In this document: in pieces, positions 43,310-52,780 of the stretch
Layout: each line of letters starts with the position of its first letter
How positions within the stretch are numbered: position 1 is the first letter of the stretch
Assembly: GCF_003533305.1 (NCBI RefSeq)
Contig: NZ_DOEH01000021.1
Span: 62,001 to 126,000, forward strand
Length of the DNA stretch: 64,000 bases
Source: Providencia sp.
GTDB taxonomy: Bacteria; Pseudomonadota; Gammaproteobacteria; Enterobacterales; Enterobacteriaceae
Direction of reading: 5' to 3'
Translations under genes and position numbers: made by a program
The notes under the pieces: model-generated
Databases searched by the model: none
What the model was told of the DNA's origin: nothing
The model's input: only the letters and a program-made list of their open reading frames with translations

Positions 43310-44344
43310 TTAGGCGCTTTGCCTTGCTTCGAATTTATAAGGGAAAACAATTTCTTCATGTAGAGCTTCAACATCACAATCGACATCTACCAACCATTTC
43401 TGTAATCTTTTCGCTGTTTCCCGCGCCATTTTACTGTAATCAATTCGCACTGAAGTCAAAGACGGATGAATATGATCGCAATTTGAAGAGCCTTCTACAC
43501 ATGCAACCGCAAGCATTTTTGGTACTTTGATTAATCTTCTTTGACACTCAAAAATCACACCAAGTGCAATCATTTCATGGCTACAAATAACGGCCTCAAG
43601 CTCTGGCTGTCGCGTTAGCATTTCACTAATAGCTTGGCGACCAAAATCCATAGTCGCAATATAAGGCGTTGTAATACTTTGCTCGGCACTGAGATTATGG
43701 TTAAGCATAGCTTTATTCCAACCACTTAACTGCTGACTTTGCATTTTATTGTCCATTTGAGCACCAATATACCCAATTTTTTTATGTCCTTTTTGTAACA
43801 TATAGTGAGTAAGAAAATTAACCGCATCACCAATATTACTTTTAATATTTAAAGCAAAAGGATGTATTGATTCCCCTGCTACACCGAGTACAGGAATATC
43901 AAGATTTAGAAGAGTGTTAAATACACTTTCAGAATTAATTGCGCCAAAAATTATCAGTGCTGCTGGGTTACTTTGTAATAACGTGAACAATACTTCTGAT
44001 TCTTTTTTTTGCTGATAATCATGGCTACCAATAACAACCTGGTAATTATTTTTGTTTAACACTTCTTGTAATGATTGCAGGAATACTGAACTGGCGTTAT
44101 CGCGAAGAGAAGGAACCAACACGGCAACAGTTCTGCTCTGCCCTGATGCTAAAATACCCGCCGCAGAGTTTGGGATATACCCTAGCTCCTCAATAGCTTC
44201 ATTGATCTTCTCTCTAAGCTTATCTGAAACCAATTCAGGCGTACGCAAAGAACGAGATACCGTCATTGATCCCACGCCTGCATATTTTGCAACATCTTGT
44301 AATGTCACTCTTCCTGTATTTTTTCTTTTTCGTATTTTTTGCAT
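43310..44344 (-). CDS. LacI-family regulator divergent from an ascorbate-type PTS
   Basis: A 344-residue LacI/GalR regulator of the GntR-like group. The helix-turn-helix VTLQDVAKYAGVGSMTVSRSL lies at residues 13-33, then a hinge and the two-lobe sensor domain ending near residue 340. Two AGCGCT-centred palindromes lie in the divergent promoter region at 44465-44511, a typical pair of operators. It should repress the IIA-IIB-IIC operon facing it and is itself terminated by a hairpin. Its inducer is unknown. Confidence 0.87.
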   Translation of the reverse strand: MQKIRKRKNTGRVTLQDVAKYAGVGSMTVSRSLRTPELVSDKLREKINEAIEELGYIPNSAAGILASGQSRTVAVLVPSLRDNASSVFLQSLQEVLNKNNYQVVIGSHDYQQKKESEVLFTLLQSNPAALIIFGAINSESVFNTLLNLDIPVLGVAGESIHPFALNIKSNIGDAVNFLTHYMLQKGHKKIGYIGAQMDNKMQSQQLSGWNKAMLNHNLSAEQSITTPYIATMDFGRQAISEMLTRQPELEAVICSHEMIALGVIFECQRRLIKVPKMLAVACVEGSSNCDHIHPSLTSVRIDYSKMARETAKRLQKWLVDVDCDVEALHEEIVFPYKFEARQSA

Positions 44345-44464
44345 AGAATATTTTTTAGTTTCTCTAAAAGTATTGCCTATCCCGCTTAACTTACCACAGG
44401 TTGGATTTGTTAATTAACCGGCAATCATGCTTGTTTTCACTTTATTGTCTATATTTACCTAAAA

Positions 44465-44511
44465 TGATAGCGCTATCACGAAAACGACAAATACTGCTAG
44501 ATAGCGCTACC
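44465..44511. promoter_or_regulatory. Two LacI-type operators in the PTS promoter
   Basis: TGATAGCGCTATCA (44465-44478) is a perfect 14-base palindrome, and GATAGCGCTACC (44500-44511) repeats its core. Centres are about 34 bases apart. The same AGCGCT core occurs in the candidate RbtR site at 37657, a form common among LacI-family operators. Confidence 0.65.
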
Positions 44512-44582
44512 ATAGATCACTACTATTCGTTTCATTAATAGAAAAGCTAAAAAGAACTGTAACGATACCAGGAGTAAGTTTT

Positions 44583-45029
44583 ATGTTGACGACATTACTA
44601 ACACCAAACGTCATCCAAGTCGTAAATAGCGCCACTGACTGGCGTGACGCGATAAAAATAGCCTGTACCCCCTTAATTAATAATAAGTTCATCGAACCAC
44701 GATACATTGACGCCATAATTCAATCGCATGAAAAAATAGGTCCTTATTATGTATTAGGCCCTGGTATTGCGATGCCACACGCGCGTCCTGAAGATGGTGT
44801 AAACCAATTATCTCTTGGACTTACCGTGATTAAACAAGGTGTTGAGTTTGGCTCTGATGGAAATGACCCAATCAAATTGCTCATTGTTCTTGCTGCTACA
44901 GATAGTAATAGCCATATCGGCGCTATCGCTAAGCTTGCCGAGCTATTTGATAATCAAGAAGATATTGATAGCATCATGCAATCAGAAAACGTAGATGACA
45001 TTCTTAAAATCATCGCTAAATATGAATAA
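44583..45029 (+). CDS. PTS IIA component, ascorbate/mannitol type
   Basis: A 148-residue PTS EIIA of the fructose/mannitol-ascorbate (SgaA/UlaC) class. The phosphorylation-site region is GIAMPHARPEDGV at about residues 61-73, with His as the phospho-acceptor from HPr. It passes the phosphate to the IIB Cys. The preferred substrate cannot be told from this domain alone. First gene of an operon with IIB and IIC, under the LacI-family operators. Confidence 0.88.
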   Translation: MLTTLLTPNVIQVVNSATDWRDAIKIACTPLINNKFIEPRYIDAIIQSHEKIGPYYVLGPGIAMPHARPEDGVNQLSLGLTVIKQGVEFGSDGNDPIKLLIVLAATDSNSHIGAIAKLAELFDNQEDIDSIMQSENVDDILKIIAKYE

Positions 45030-45050
45030 TTGGGTATTAAGGTAAATATT

Positions 45051-45338
45051 ATGAAAATTACTGTTGTTTGTGGAAATGGTCTTGGTACGAGTCTAATGAT
45101 GGAAATGAGCATTAAGACAATATTAAAAGATCTACAAGTTAATGCAGAAGTTGACCACGTTGACCTTGGCTCAGCAAAAGGTACCGTGAGTGATATTTTT
45201 GTTGGCACAAAAGACATCGCAGAACAACTTGTTGCTCAACAAGTTGATGGCGAAATCGTTGCACTCGAAAATATGATAGACAAAGTGGCGATGAAAGATC
45301 GCCTCAGTGCTGCGTTAATTAAACTCGGCGCAATGTAA
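45051..45338 (+). CDS. PTS IIB component, ascorbate type
   Basis: A 95-residue PTS IIB of the SgaB/UlaB class. The P-loop TVVCGNGLGTSLMM lies at residues 4-17, with Cys7 as the phosphorylation site. The start is the ATG at 45051, preceded by AAGG; the upstream TTG frame (45030) begins right after the IIA stop and is not needed. Gaps of 21 and 11 bases to its neighbours show co-transcription. Confidence 0.9.
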   Translation: MKITVVCGNGLGTSLMMEMSIKTILKDLQVNAEVDHVDLGSAKGTVSDIFVGTKDIAEQLVAQQVDGEIVALENMIDKVAMKDRLSAALIKLGAM

Positions 45339-45349
45339 GCGGAGGCAAT

Positions 45350-46606
45350 ATGTCATTTTTTCGTTTTCTGATGCAAGATGTTTTATCTGAACCAGCAATT
45401 TTGGTCGGTCTGATCGCATTAATTGGTTTGATTGCTCAAAAAAAACCCGTTACTGAATGCATTAAAGGTACTATCAAAACCATTATGGGTTTTGTGATCT
45501 TAGGTGCTGGTGCAGGCCTAGTTGTCAGCTCTCTAGGTGATTTCTCTGCTATTTTCCAACACGCATTTGGTATTAATGGTGTTGTACCGAACAATGAAGC
45601 GATTGTTTCTATCGCTCAAAAAAGTTTCGGTCGTGAAATGGCAATGATTATGTTTTTTGCGATGTTAATCAATATTTTGATTGCTCGTTTAACACCATGG
45701 AAATTTATCTTCCTTACTGGTCACCATACATTATTTATGTCCATGATGATCGCCGTTATATTATCAATGGCAGGAATGGAAGGAACAGCATTAGTTGCAC
45801 TCGGTTCAATCATTGTAGGCGTTTGTATGGTCTTCTTCCCTGCCATCGCACACCCATATATGAAAAAAGTAACTGGTTCTGATGATGTTGCTATCGGTCA
45901 CTTTTCGACAATTTCATATGTATTAGCCGGTTTCATTGGTAGTAAATTTGGGAATAAAGCGCATTCAACTGAAGATATGAATGTACCAAAAAGCTTGTTA
46001 TTCCTACGTGATACTCCTGTTGCTATCTCTTTCACTATGTTCATTATTTTTATCATTACCTGTTTATTTGCAGGCGGTGATTATGTTCGTGAAGTCAGTG
46101 GTGGCAAAAACTGGTTCATGTTCTCATTAATGCAATCCATTACTTTTGCTGCGGGTGTTTACATCATATTGCAAGGTGTGCGTATGGTAATTGCAGAGAT
46201 CGTACCTGCATTTAAAGGTATCTCAGATAAATTAGTGCCAAATGCAAAACCTGCATTGGATTGCCCAGTTGTTTTTCCTTATGCTCCGAACGCGGTTTTA
46301 GTTGGCTTTTTGAGTAGCTTTGCAGCAGGTGTCATTGGTATGTTTATTCTCTATGCCTTAAACATGACCGTGATTATCCCAGGTGTTGTCCCACACTTCT
46401 TCGTTGGTGCTGCTGCTGGGGTCTTTGGTAACGCAACGGGTGGACGTCGTGGTGCAATCTTGGGTGCCTTTGCTCAAGGTTTATTGATCACATTTTTACC
46501 TGTGTTCTTGCTACCTGTTCTTGGGGACATTGGTATTGCGAATACTACCTTCAGTGACGCGGACTTTGGTGCCATCGGAATTTTATTAGGTATTATTGTT
46601 CGTTAA
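45350..46606 (+). CDS. PTS IIC component, ascorbate family (UlaA/SgaT-like)
   Basis: A 418-residue membrane permease of the PTS ascorbate IIC family with about ten to eleven helices. Landmarks are KPVTECIKGTIKT near residue 31, GHHTLFMSMMIA near residue 124, and GNATGGRRGAILGAFAQGL near residue 364. At 418 residues it is shorter than E. coli UlaA (465). No lactonase, decarboxylase or other ula gene follows, so the substrate may not be ascorbate and any catabolic genes must be elsewhere. A terminator follows. Confidence 0.88.
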   Translation: MSFFRFLMQDVLSEPAILVGLIALIGLIAQKKPVTECIKGTIKTIMGFVILGAGAGLVVSSLGDFSAIFQHAFGINGVVPNNEAIVSIAQKSFGREMAMIMFFAMLINILIARLTPWKFIFLTGHHTLFMSMMIAVILSMAGMEGTALVALGSIIVGVCMVFFPAIAHPYMKKVTGSDDVAIGHFSTISYVLAGFIGSKFGNKAHSTEDMNVPKSLLFLRDTPVAISFTMFIIFIITCLFAGGDYVREVSGGKNWFMFSLMQSITFAAGVYIILQGVRMVIAEIVPAFKGISDKLVPNAKPALDCPVVFPYAPNAVLVGFLSSFAAGVIGMFILYALNMTVIIPGVVPHFFVGAAAGVFGNATGGRRGAILGAFAQGLLITFLPVFLLPVLGDIGIANTTFSDADFGAIGILLGIIVR

Positions 46607-46612
46607 TCATCA

Positions 46613-46644
46613 AGCTCTCCGTTAGCACAAGCTTACGGAGAGCT
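46613..46644. terminator. Convergent terminator after the PTS operon
   Basis: AGCTCTCCGT (46613-46622) and ACGGAGAGCT (46635-46644) with further AGC/GCT pairing inside, 7 bases after the IIC stop. Confidence 0.82.
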
Positions 46645-46659
46645 AAAATATAAATAAAA

Positions 46660-47469
46660 CTATTTTGAAATCCAAGCTCCATCTCTAAACAGAAACTCTT
46701 GTAACAATGCTAAATCATCAGGCGTTACATGGATTACTCCTTCCCCTGGAATATCAATCTCAGCAATCATAAATAATGCCAATGTCGTTAATGATGGTAA
46801 GATTATTATCAACCAATTCTTTCCTTTCGTTCCTCGAATGTTATAGCCGATTAAAATATTTGAACAAATCGCAAAGAAAATAAGTAAAAACCACGTTGCA
46901 TTAGGTATTTGATGACGCCAACTAGCCATAGTTTTTTGTTGGGAGAGATATAAATCACTAAATGACGATAATACAGAGGCAACAATAGGATTCGGAGATT
47001 GATTTGCTTCTTTTACTGCAATACTCCACAGTTGGCTTTGTTTATCGAGAGATATCATTCGCCATTGATTATTTTCATCACTGACCCCTGACTTAAAAAA
47101 CTCAATACGAGCTTCTAGATACTGTTGTAGTAATTGTGAAGCTTCAGCTTTATCAGTACTATTATTTAATAGTTGAGCTCGTTGATATGCAGTACCTATT
47201 GCTATTGCTTCATTTTCCTCAGTTTGTTGTCGATTATTGTAACCATTAATAGAAATCGATAGCACAAAACCGATGAGCAAGCCTAGCAACGATAAAATAG
47301 CACCTAGAATAATTTTAGCTTCGTCATCTGATGCTTCTTCATTTGCCGCTTTGCGTTTAAAAATATACTTACCAATATAAGCGGCCAGCACTAATAAAAT
47401 AAAAGTAACAACAAACAACAAAATTGAATCAATCGGTGAATCATTAATTAATTCAGAAATATTAAACAT
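46660..47469 (-). CDS. DUF4239 bestrophin-like membrane protein
   Basis: A 269-residue membrane protein of the DUF4239 family, distantly like bestrophin anion channels. Helices lie at about residues 15-35, 52-75, 190-208 and 217-240, flanking a helical cytoplasmic or periplasmic section with EENEAIAIGTAYQRA near residue 83, the family's most conserved segment. Function is not established. It is monocistronic, and the shared hairpin with the PTS operon marks its 3' end. Confidence 0.78.
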   Translation of the reverse strand: MFNISELINDSPIDSILLFVVTFILLVLAAYIGKYIFKRKAANEEASDDEAKIILGAILSLLGLLIGFVLSISINGYNNRQQTEENEAIAIGTAYQRAQLLNNSTDKAEASQLLQQYLEARIEFFKSGVSDENNQWRMISLDKQSQLWSIAVKEANQSPNPIVASVLSSFSDLYLSQQKTMASWRHQIPNATWFLLIFFAICSNILIGYNIRGTKGKNWLIIILPSLTTLALFMIAEIDIPGEGVIHVTPDDLALLQEFLFRDGAWISK

Positions 47470-47715
47470 AGAATATACCCGCAGAATAGATTTTCCGATG
47501 ATATACCATAATACTAATATAATTATCTAGTTATTAAGTACTTACAGGCTCATTTCAGATATTATATCTAAGATTATATCTTTTAATGATGAAATACAGG
47601 TCGGCTACATATCCATATCCCATTAATATAGTATAAATGCGCAAAATTTAATATAAGTTCTATTATGCTTTAGCTAAAAGCAATATTGGTATAAAAACGA
47701 CCAATCTAAATATTA

Positions 47716-48219
47716 TCATCCATTATCAACAATAGTAGTATTACGAATAAGATAATGGTGAATAATATCACTTAAGGTTGGGTTATTTTCATCGATAACC
47801 TCGATACTGTGCTGTTTAAAAAGTGCGGTACAAACGCCCATACCTACCTTTAAAGTCCCATCAAAATGACCACTATAGATATGCTGACTGCCACATGAAG
47901 GACTATTCGCTTTGAGAACTACTAAATCTATTTTATTTTCTTTTAGCATATTTAGGGCAATATGAGCACCTTGAATAAACTGCTCAGTCACATCATTCCC
48001 TAAACTCTCTATGACTTTAGCGTTACCAGCTAAAACATCGTCACCATTTCCATCTATAATTTCTGCTGATGGTCTCGGAGTAGGTAAACCGCCCAGTACT
48101 TCAGGGCAAATACCGATAACTAAACCAAGATCATAAAGTTTTTTCAATGGGGAATATAATTGATGTTTACCATCATATCTAACGCAATAACCAAGTAGGC
48201 AGGAACTTACTGCTATCAT
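47716..48219 (-). CDS. DUF523 family protein
   Basis: A 167-residue DUF523 protein. SSCLLGYCVRYDG at about residues 5-17, CPEVLGGLPTPRPSAEI near residue 38 and LKANSPSCGSQHIYSG near residue 99 are the family signatures, with conserved cysteines suggesting a metal or iron-sulfur site. Function unknown. The frame opens with a TTG at 48231, but the ATG at 48219 has GAGG at the right distance and matches the family start. Confidence 0.86.
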   Translation of the reverse strand: MIAVSSCLLGYCVRYDGKHQLYSPLKKLYDLGLVIGICPEVLGGLPTPRPSAEIIDGNGDDVLAGNAKVIESLGNDVTEQFIQGAHIALNMLKENKIDLVVLKANSPSCGSQHIYSGHFDGTLKVGMGVCTALFKQHSIEVIDENNPTLSDIIHHYLIRNTTIVDNG

Positions 48220-48414
48220 TAGCAACCTCAATGACTTTATCTATATTTATCGTACAGAGGTAAATTTTAATTCTCAGTGTAGACAACCAATTAGAGAACT
48301 AGCGCATTTATCTTCATACCAAAAAACCGCCAAAAATACTCATTGCATAGTATCTATAAATAAAAGGCTAAACACTAACAAATTTATTAAATCATTATGA
48401 TTACTCTAAGATAA

Positions 48415-48449
48415 AAAATAGCCCACTCTATTACTAGGTGAGCTATTTT
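48415..48449. terminator. Terminator of the SPFH gene
   Basis: AAAATAGC-C-CAC (48415-48426) and GTG-A-GCTATTTT (48438-48449), a 12-bp stem with one mismatch, about 75 bases after the end of the SPFH gene on the minus strand. Confidence 0.65.
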
Positions 48450-48524
48450 ATTCACTATAGTTTAAATTGATAACAATCTACTATTAACTAAAGTAAAATT
48501 ATAATAATAAACAAAATGTTATGA

Positions 48525-49466
48525 TTAATTACTACGCATATCCATAATCATCTTACCATCATAATCTGCACCAACAACAATATTAGGGACTTCACCTTTA
48601 TATTTTTGTGCTTTTATCTGTTCTATTTCCAATCTCTTCCAATTAATCATTTCTTGTGTAATTGTACGTTGCAATATGGCGTTTGATTCCGCTTCTTTTT
48701 GTGCTGCATATAATTTTGCATCCGCTTCTTGGCGCATAGCAAATGAACTTGCTTGCGCATTACGTTCTCTAGCAATAGCTTGTTGTTCTGATGATTCTCT
48801 TTCAGCCTCAGCTATTACTACCTTTTTCTGTGCAAGTTCACGCTCTTTTTCTGCTTCTGCTTTCGCTTGATTGATTTGCTCTTGGCGCATTTTTGTATTA
48901 ACGACCTGCTCTTGAACTACCTCAGGTAAGGTAATATCTTGGATCATAATTTCTTTAATAGTATAGCCATAAGGGGATGCATAATTTTGAATAGCATCAC
49001 GAATAGATTCTTGAAGTTTTCTTTGAGTATCAGCGGTATACAAATCTTGTGCATTAGCAACATCTTTACCAAATTCTAAAATAGTCGATATTAATTTCTG
49101 GCGAACATATTTATCAAGAGCTTCGCTTTCCGTTCCTCCATTAATTCGTAACATAGGCGCTTTTACACCATCAAATTGCAACATAACAGTAATATCAACT
49201 ATCGATTTTAATTTATCCTGCGAAGGCACACGTAATTCTTTTAAAGAAACTCGGATATCTTTTGTTGAGTAGGTATCAAAGTTAGTAAATGGATTAATTG
49301 GAAAATGTAGTCCTGCATCATAAGCCACAGGATCAACTTTTCCTAAAAAAGTTCCTACTTTAACTGAGCCATCTTGTACAATCGTATACGAATTTATACT
49401 TACCAATCCTAAAACTAATAATATAGCAGCAGCTATAACTAATTTTATCATCGATTTAAACTGCAT
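48525..49466 (-). CDS. SPFH/prohibitin-family membrane protein
   Basis: A 313-residue protein with an N-terminal membrane helix (residues 7-25) and an SPFH (Band 7) domain at about residues 26-200, including GLHFPINPF near residue 52. A long Ala/Glu/Gln-rich coiled coil (about residues 195-285) follows. Such proteins form large membrane-associated rings that organise lipids or regulate FtsH-type proteases. It resembles HflK/HflC or YbbK-type members but has no partner next to it. Monocistronic. Confidence 0.85.
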   Translation of the reverse strand: MQFKSMIKLVIAAAILLVLGLVSINSYTIVQDGSVKVGTFLGKVDPVAYDAGLHFPINPFTNFDTYSTKDIRVSLKELRVPSQDKLKSIVDITVMLQFDGVKAPMLRINGGTESEALDKYVRQKLISTILEFGKDVANAQDLYTADTQRKLQESIRDAIQNYASPYGYTIKEIMIQDITLPEVVQEQVVNTKMRQEQINQAKAEAEKERELAQKKVVIAEAERESSEQQAIARERNAQASSFAMRQEADAKLYAAQKEAESNAILQRTITQEMINWKRLEIEQIKAQKYKGEVPNIVVGADYDGKMIMDMRSN

Positions 49467-49653
49467 CTTCTTATCCCTATCTAGTTATTGTCATTATAAT
49501 AAAGCGCTTATTGTCCTTACTATAAAAATAACTACAAGTGTAACAATCCTAAAATAAATATTGTTAGCCATTGCAACGATGTGATAATTTTTTTTGATAA
49601 AATAATAACTGTCTATTTAATAACCAAATATTTTTAAGATAATTGTATGGATT

Positions 49654-50391
49654 TCATAATGCAGAAGATAGTTTATTATCTTCCGTTTCATTTACTATAT
49701 TAGTTAGATTATACCAGATCACTGTTTCCTTAATAAGTTCTTCTGTAGCATCAATAAAGTCATCGGGTGATTTAATTGATAACTCATTCAATATGATGGG
49801 GAGCTCGGTACATCCCATTATAAATTTATTCATACCTAATGATTTAAGTTGGTTAACATAAGGAAAGATTAATTCTTTAGCCAACTCCAGATCTCCTGAC
49901 TTATATGAAATAATACTTTGCATTACCTTATATTGATTAACTTCATCTGGTACAAAGCATTCAATTCCATAATTCCTTAGTTTTTCTTGATATAATTTTG
50001 TATAAATAGTCGCGCTTGTTGCTAACAAAGCAACTTTTTTAATACCTGAGTTAATGATTTTATTACAGGCAGCATCAATAATACTAATAAAATGAATATT
50101 AACAATTTTCTTTAGATCTTCATACCAATAATGTGCCGTATTACAAGGCATAATAATACAAGACACACCTGCATTTTCGAGCAATTTAAGTGAATCTATC
50201 ATTGCAGGTAAAGGTGATAACCCTTGATGAATAATATTTTCTGTTCTATCTGGAATATCAGGAATAGAAACGATAATAATAGGAATATGATCTTGGTCTT
50301 TTTTCGCATGTGTATTAGCTATCAATTTTGAAAAAGCATCAGCCGTTGCACCAGGTCCCATTCCACCTAGCATACCTATTATTTTTTTCAT
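49654..50391 (-). CDS. Aspartate/glutamate racemase family protein
   Basis: A 245-residue PLP-independent amino acid racemase. GMLGGMGPGATADAF at residues 6-20 is the N-terminal signature. The two catalytic cysteines are in MPCNTAHYW (about residue 82) and FIMGCTELPII (about residue 193). It interconverts L- and D-aspartate or glutamate, as E. coli YgeA-type enzymes do. It diverges from a LysR regulator, and a DAACS amino-acid/dicarboxylate symporter lies beyond, so it may form a D-amino acid uptake-use module. Confidence 0.88.
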   Translation of the reverse strand: MKKIIGMLGGMGPGATADAFSKLIANTHAKKDQDHIPIIIVSIPDIPDRTENIIHQGLSPLPAMIDSLKLLENAGVSCIIMPCNTAHYWYEDLKKIVNIHFISIIDAACNKIINSGIKKVALLATSATIYTKLYQEKLRNYGIECFVPDEVNQYKVMQSIISYKSGDLELAKELIFPYVNQLKSLGMNKFIMGCTELPIILNELSIKSPDDFIDATEELIKETVIWYNLTNIVNETEDNKLSSAL

Positions 50392-50461
50392 ATAGCCTCC
50401 TTGAAATTAAATATATTTTGACACAATGCTGCCTTTCAGTAATTGCAGAGTTTCGCTAAGG

Positions 50462-50478
50462 TATGCTAAATTTGCATA
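50462..50478. promoter_or_regulatory. LysR-type operator palindrome
   Basis: TATGC-TAAATTT-GCATA is a perfect 17-base palindrome about 34 bases before the lysR start in the racemase/lysR divergent region, matching the T-N11-A pattern expected for LysR-family sites. Confidence 0.55.
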
Positions 50479-50511
50479 ATAAATTAATAACTAAAATAAT
50501 TTGGTGGAACA

Positions 50512-51396
50512 ATGATCAGTAATTTAGAAATAAAATGGCTACATGATATTGTCGTATTAGAAGAATATCGAAGTTTTACTTTAGCAGCAGAAAAACGAAA
50601 TATTTCTCAATCCTCTTTTAGTCGACGCATTCAATCTATTGAGTCTGCCGTAAGTTTTGAAATATTTGATCGAAATACAAATCCGCTTCAACTTACGCCC
50701 CAAGGAAAAAACTTTATTGTTTATGCCAGAAACTTACTTGATGATATCTATTTCCAAATAAATAAAATTAAGGGCGTAGATAATAGCAAACAACGTATTA
50801 ATATATCAGCCGCACATTCACTTTCTGTTTTTTTACTACCTGATTTTATTTCTCAGTTTTCTCATGATACTGACAAAATATTTTTTGTTGAATCTATCAA
50901 TGTTGACGAAGCCGTTTACAAATTAAAAGATGGACAAAGTGATTTTATTCTTTCATTTTATAATGAAGAGCTCATGTCATCTCCATTCTTGCATGCGAAA
51001 ATACTCGAAAGTCGCTTACATTTAGTCTCTTTGTGTGATGTCCATAAGCAACCTATTTTTAAATTAGGTGACCCATTATTACCCTTAATGAAATATACCG
51101 ATGAAAGCTATATGGGCCGACAAGTTAATCAATTAATGAGTAAACTAGATAATTTGTCTTTTGAATTATCATTTGTTTCTTCTATGAGTGATGTATTGAA
51201 ACGTATGATACTCAATGGGAGTGGTGTTGGTTGGTTACCTGATTATTCAATTAAGAATGAAATTGAAAAAAAAGAATTATCTATTTTAGATGATCAACTT
51301 TCTATCACAATGGGAGTTTATATTTATCGTACCGAAGCGAGGCTAAATATTTCCTCTGAGCGCTTTTGGCAATTTATGCGCAACCAAAAATTATAA
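50512..51396 (+). CDS. LysR-family transcriptional regulator
   Basis: A 294-residue LysR regulator. The helix-turn-helix region contains EYRSFTLAAEKRNISQSSFSR at about residues 18-38, then RIQSIESAV and the co-inducer domain (about residues 90-290), which is divergent. It diverges from the racemase and converges on the symporter. An activator role for the racemase is the usual LysR logic; the inducer may be an amino acid. The C-terminal domain's GVGWLPDYSIK near residue 241 is the conserved linker of the family. Confidence 0.85.
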   Translation: MISNLEIKWLHDIVVLEEYRSFTLAAEKRNISQSSFSRRIQSIESAVSFEIFDRNTNPLQLTPQGKNFIVYARNLLDDIYFQINKIKGVDNSKQRINISAAHSLSVFLLPDFISQFSHDTDKIFFVESINVDEAVYKLKDGQSDFILSFYNEELMSSPFLHAKILESRLHLVSLCDVHKQPIFKLGDPLLPLMKYTDESYMGRQVNQLMSKLDNLSFELSFVSSMSDVLKRMILNGSGVGWLPDYSIKNEIEKKELSILDDQLSITMGVYIYRTEARLNISSERFWQFMRNQKL

Positions 51397-51418
51397 ATAA
51401 TACGATTTTTATTACCCA

Positions 51419-51467
51419 CTTCCTTCTTGCGTAATTATTCACCTAATTCATTACGCTAAGAAGGAAG
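51419..51467. terminator. Convergent terminator lysR/symporter
   Basis: CTTCCTTCTT-GCGTAAT (51419-51435) pairs with ATTACGC-T-AAGAAGGAAG (51450-51467), a 17-bp stem with one bulge, between the convergent lysR and symporter genes. Confidence 0.8.
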
Positions 51468-51496
51468 CGGTTTTTAAAGCTCTATTAATATTGGAG

Positions 51497-52780
51497 TTAT
51501 GATGTTGTGGTTACTTTTTCATTTAAAGTAACGTCAGGTTCTTCATGTAAGTTCCCTTTTCTCTCTTCTAATCGAGAGATCACAGCGGTTGAAATACTGT
51601 TGCCGACTACATTTGTTGCAGTTCGTCCCATATCAAGGAACTGATCGATACCAAGTAACAATAAAATTCCCGCTTCTGGCAAATTAAACATCGGTAAAGT
51701 TGCAGCGACAACCACAATTGATGCCCTTGCGACCCCTGCCATTCCTTTACTGGTAACCATTAAGGTTAATAAAATCAAGATTTGCTCAGTAATACTTAAA
51801 TCTATGCCGTAAGCATTTGCGATAAATAAGACAGCAAAAGATTGATACATCATAGAGCCATCAAGGTTAAATGAATAACCTAAGGGTAAAACAAAACTAG
51901 TAACTTTCTTAGGCACACCATATTGGTTCAATGCTTCCATCGTTTTCGGATAAGCAGACTCGCTGCTGGCAGTAGCGAATGCAAGAGCAACAGGTTCTCG
52001 AATTAATTTACCTAAATTAAAGACTGATTTTCCTAAGAAGAAATAACCCGCACTAAATAAAACCACCCATAATAAAGCAAGCGCCACATAGAATAGGCCA
52101 ATTAACTTACCATAGTCATATAGTAACCCTAAACCTTCTACTGTTACCGCAGAGGCAATTGCTGCAAATACCGCGATAGGTGCAAAACTCATGACGTAGT
52201 CAGTCACGCGAAACATAATGCGAGACAAATCTTCAATTAGTGTCACAATTGGGCTTTTTTTATCTTTACAAATAAACGCTAATCCTGAACCAAAAAATAT
52301 TGAGAAAACTAATATCTGTAAAATCTCATTATTCGCCATTGCTTCTGCAAAACTTTTCGGAAAAATATGCGTAATAAAGGCTTTTAATGTAAATCCTGAA
52401 GTATTTAATCCACTATCAACCGCGACTGCTGGTACAGCTAAATTAAGCCCTACGCCTAATTGGAATACATTAACAAAAATCATACCAATCGCTAATGAAA
52501 TAATCGCGGCGCTAATAAACCAAACCATTGCTTTAATTGTTATGCTACCAACGGAAGATGAGCCCCCCATAGAAACAAGACCTGAGACAATAGTCGCAAA
52601 TACAAGTGGAGCAATAATCATTTTAATTAAACGCAAAAATACATCTGTAATAATATTCATATAAGAAGCAATATTTTTTGCCTCTTCTACCGATGCGGCG
52701 TAATTATGACATCCCCAACCTAATATAACGCCAAGCCCTATTGCAATAATAATTTGCTTCATCAATTTTTGTCTATTCAT
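51497..52780 (-). CDS. Dicarboxylate/amino acid:cation symporter (DAACS family)
   Basis: A 427-residue symporter of the GltP/DctA type with about eight helices and two hairpins. Landmarks are APLVFATIVSGLVSMGG near residue 58, FATASSESAYPKTMEAL near residue 267 (first substrate hairpin), SFNLDGSMMYQSFAVLF near residue 303, and DMGRTATNVVGNSISTAVI near residue 386. It imports aspartate, glutamate or C4-dicarboxylates with protons or sodium. The neighbouring racemase suggests aspartate or glutamate. A second family member, tcyP, is in the window but differs in its hairpin residues. Confidence 0.87.
   Translation of the reverse strand: MNRQKLMKQIIIAIGLGVILGWGCHNYAASVEEAKNIASYMNIITDVFLRLIKMIIAPLVFATIVSGLVSMGGSSSVGSITIKAMVWFISAAIISLAIGMIFVNVFQLGVGLNLAVPAVAVDSGLNTSGFTLKAFITHIFPKSFAEAMANNEILQILVFSIFFGSGLAFICKDKKSPIVTLIEDLSRIMFRVTDYVMSFAPIAVFAAIASAVTVEGLGLLYDYGKLIGLFYVALALLWVVLFSAGYFFLGKSVFNLGKLIREPVALAFATASSESAYPKTMEALNQYGVPKKVTSFVLPLGYSFNLDGSMMYQSFAVLFIANAYGIDLSITEQILILLTLMVTSKGMAGVARASIVVVAATLPMFNLPEAGILLLLGIDQFLDMGRTATNVVGNSISTAVISRLEERKGNLHEEPDVTLNEKVTTTS

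Noticed and set aside
44052..44417. 121-codon frame opposite the LacI-family gene
   Set aside because: Antisense shadow, covering the helix-turn-helix coding region of the regulator.
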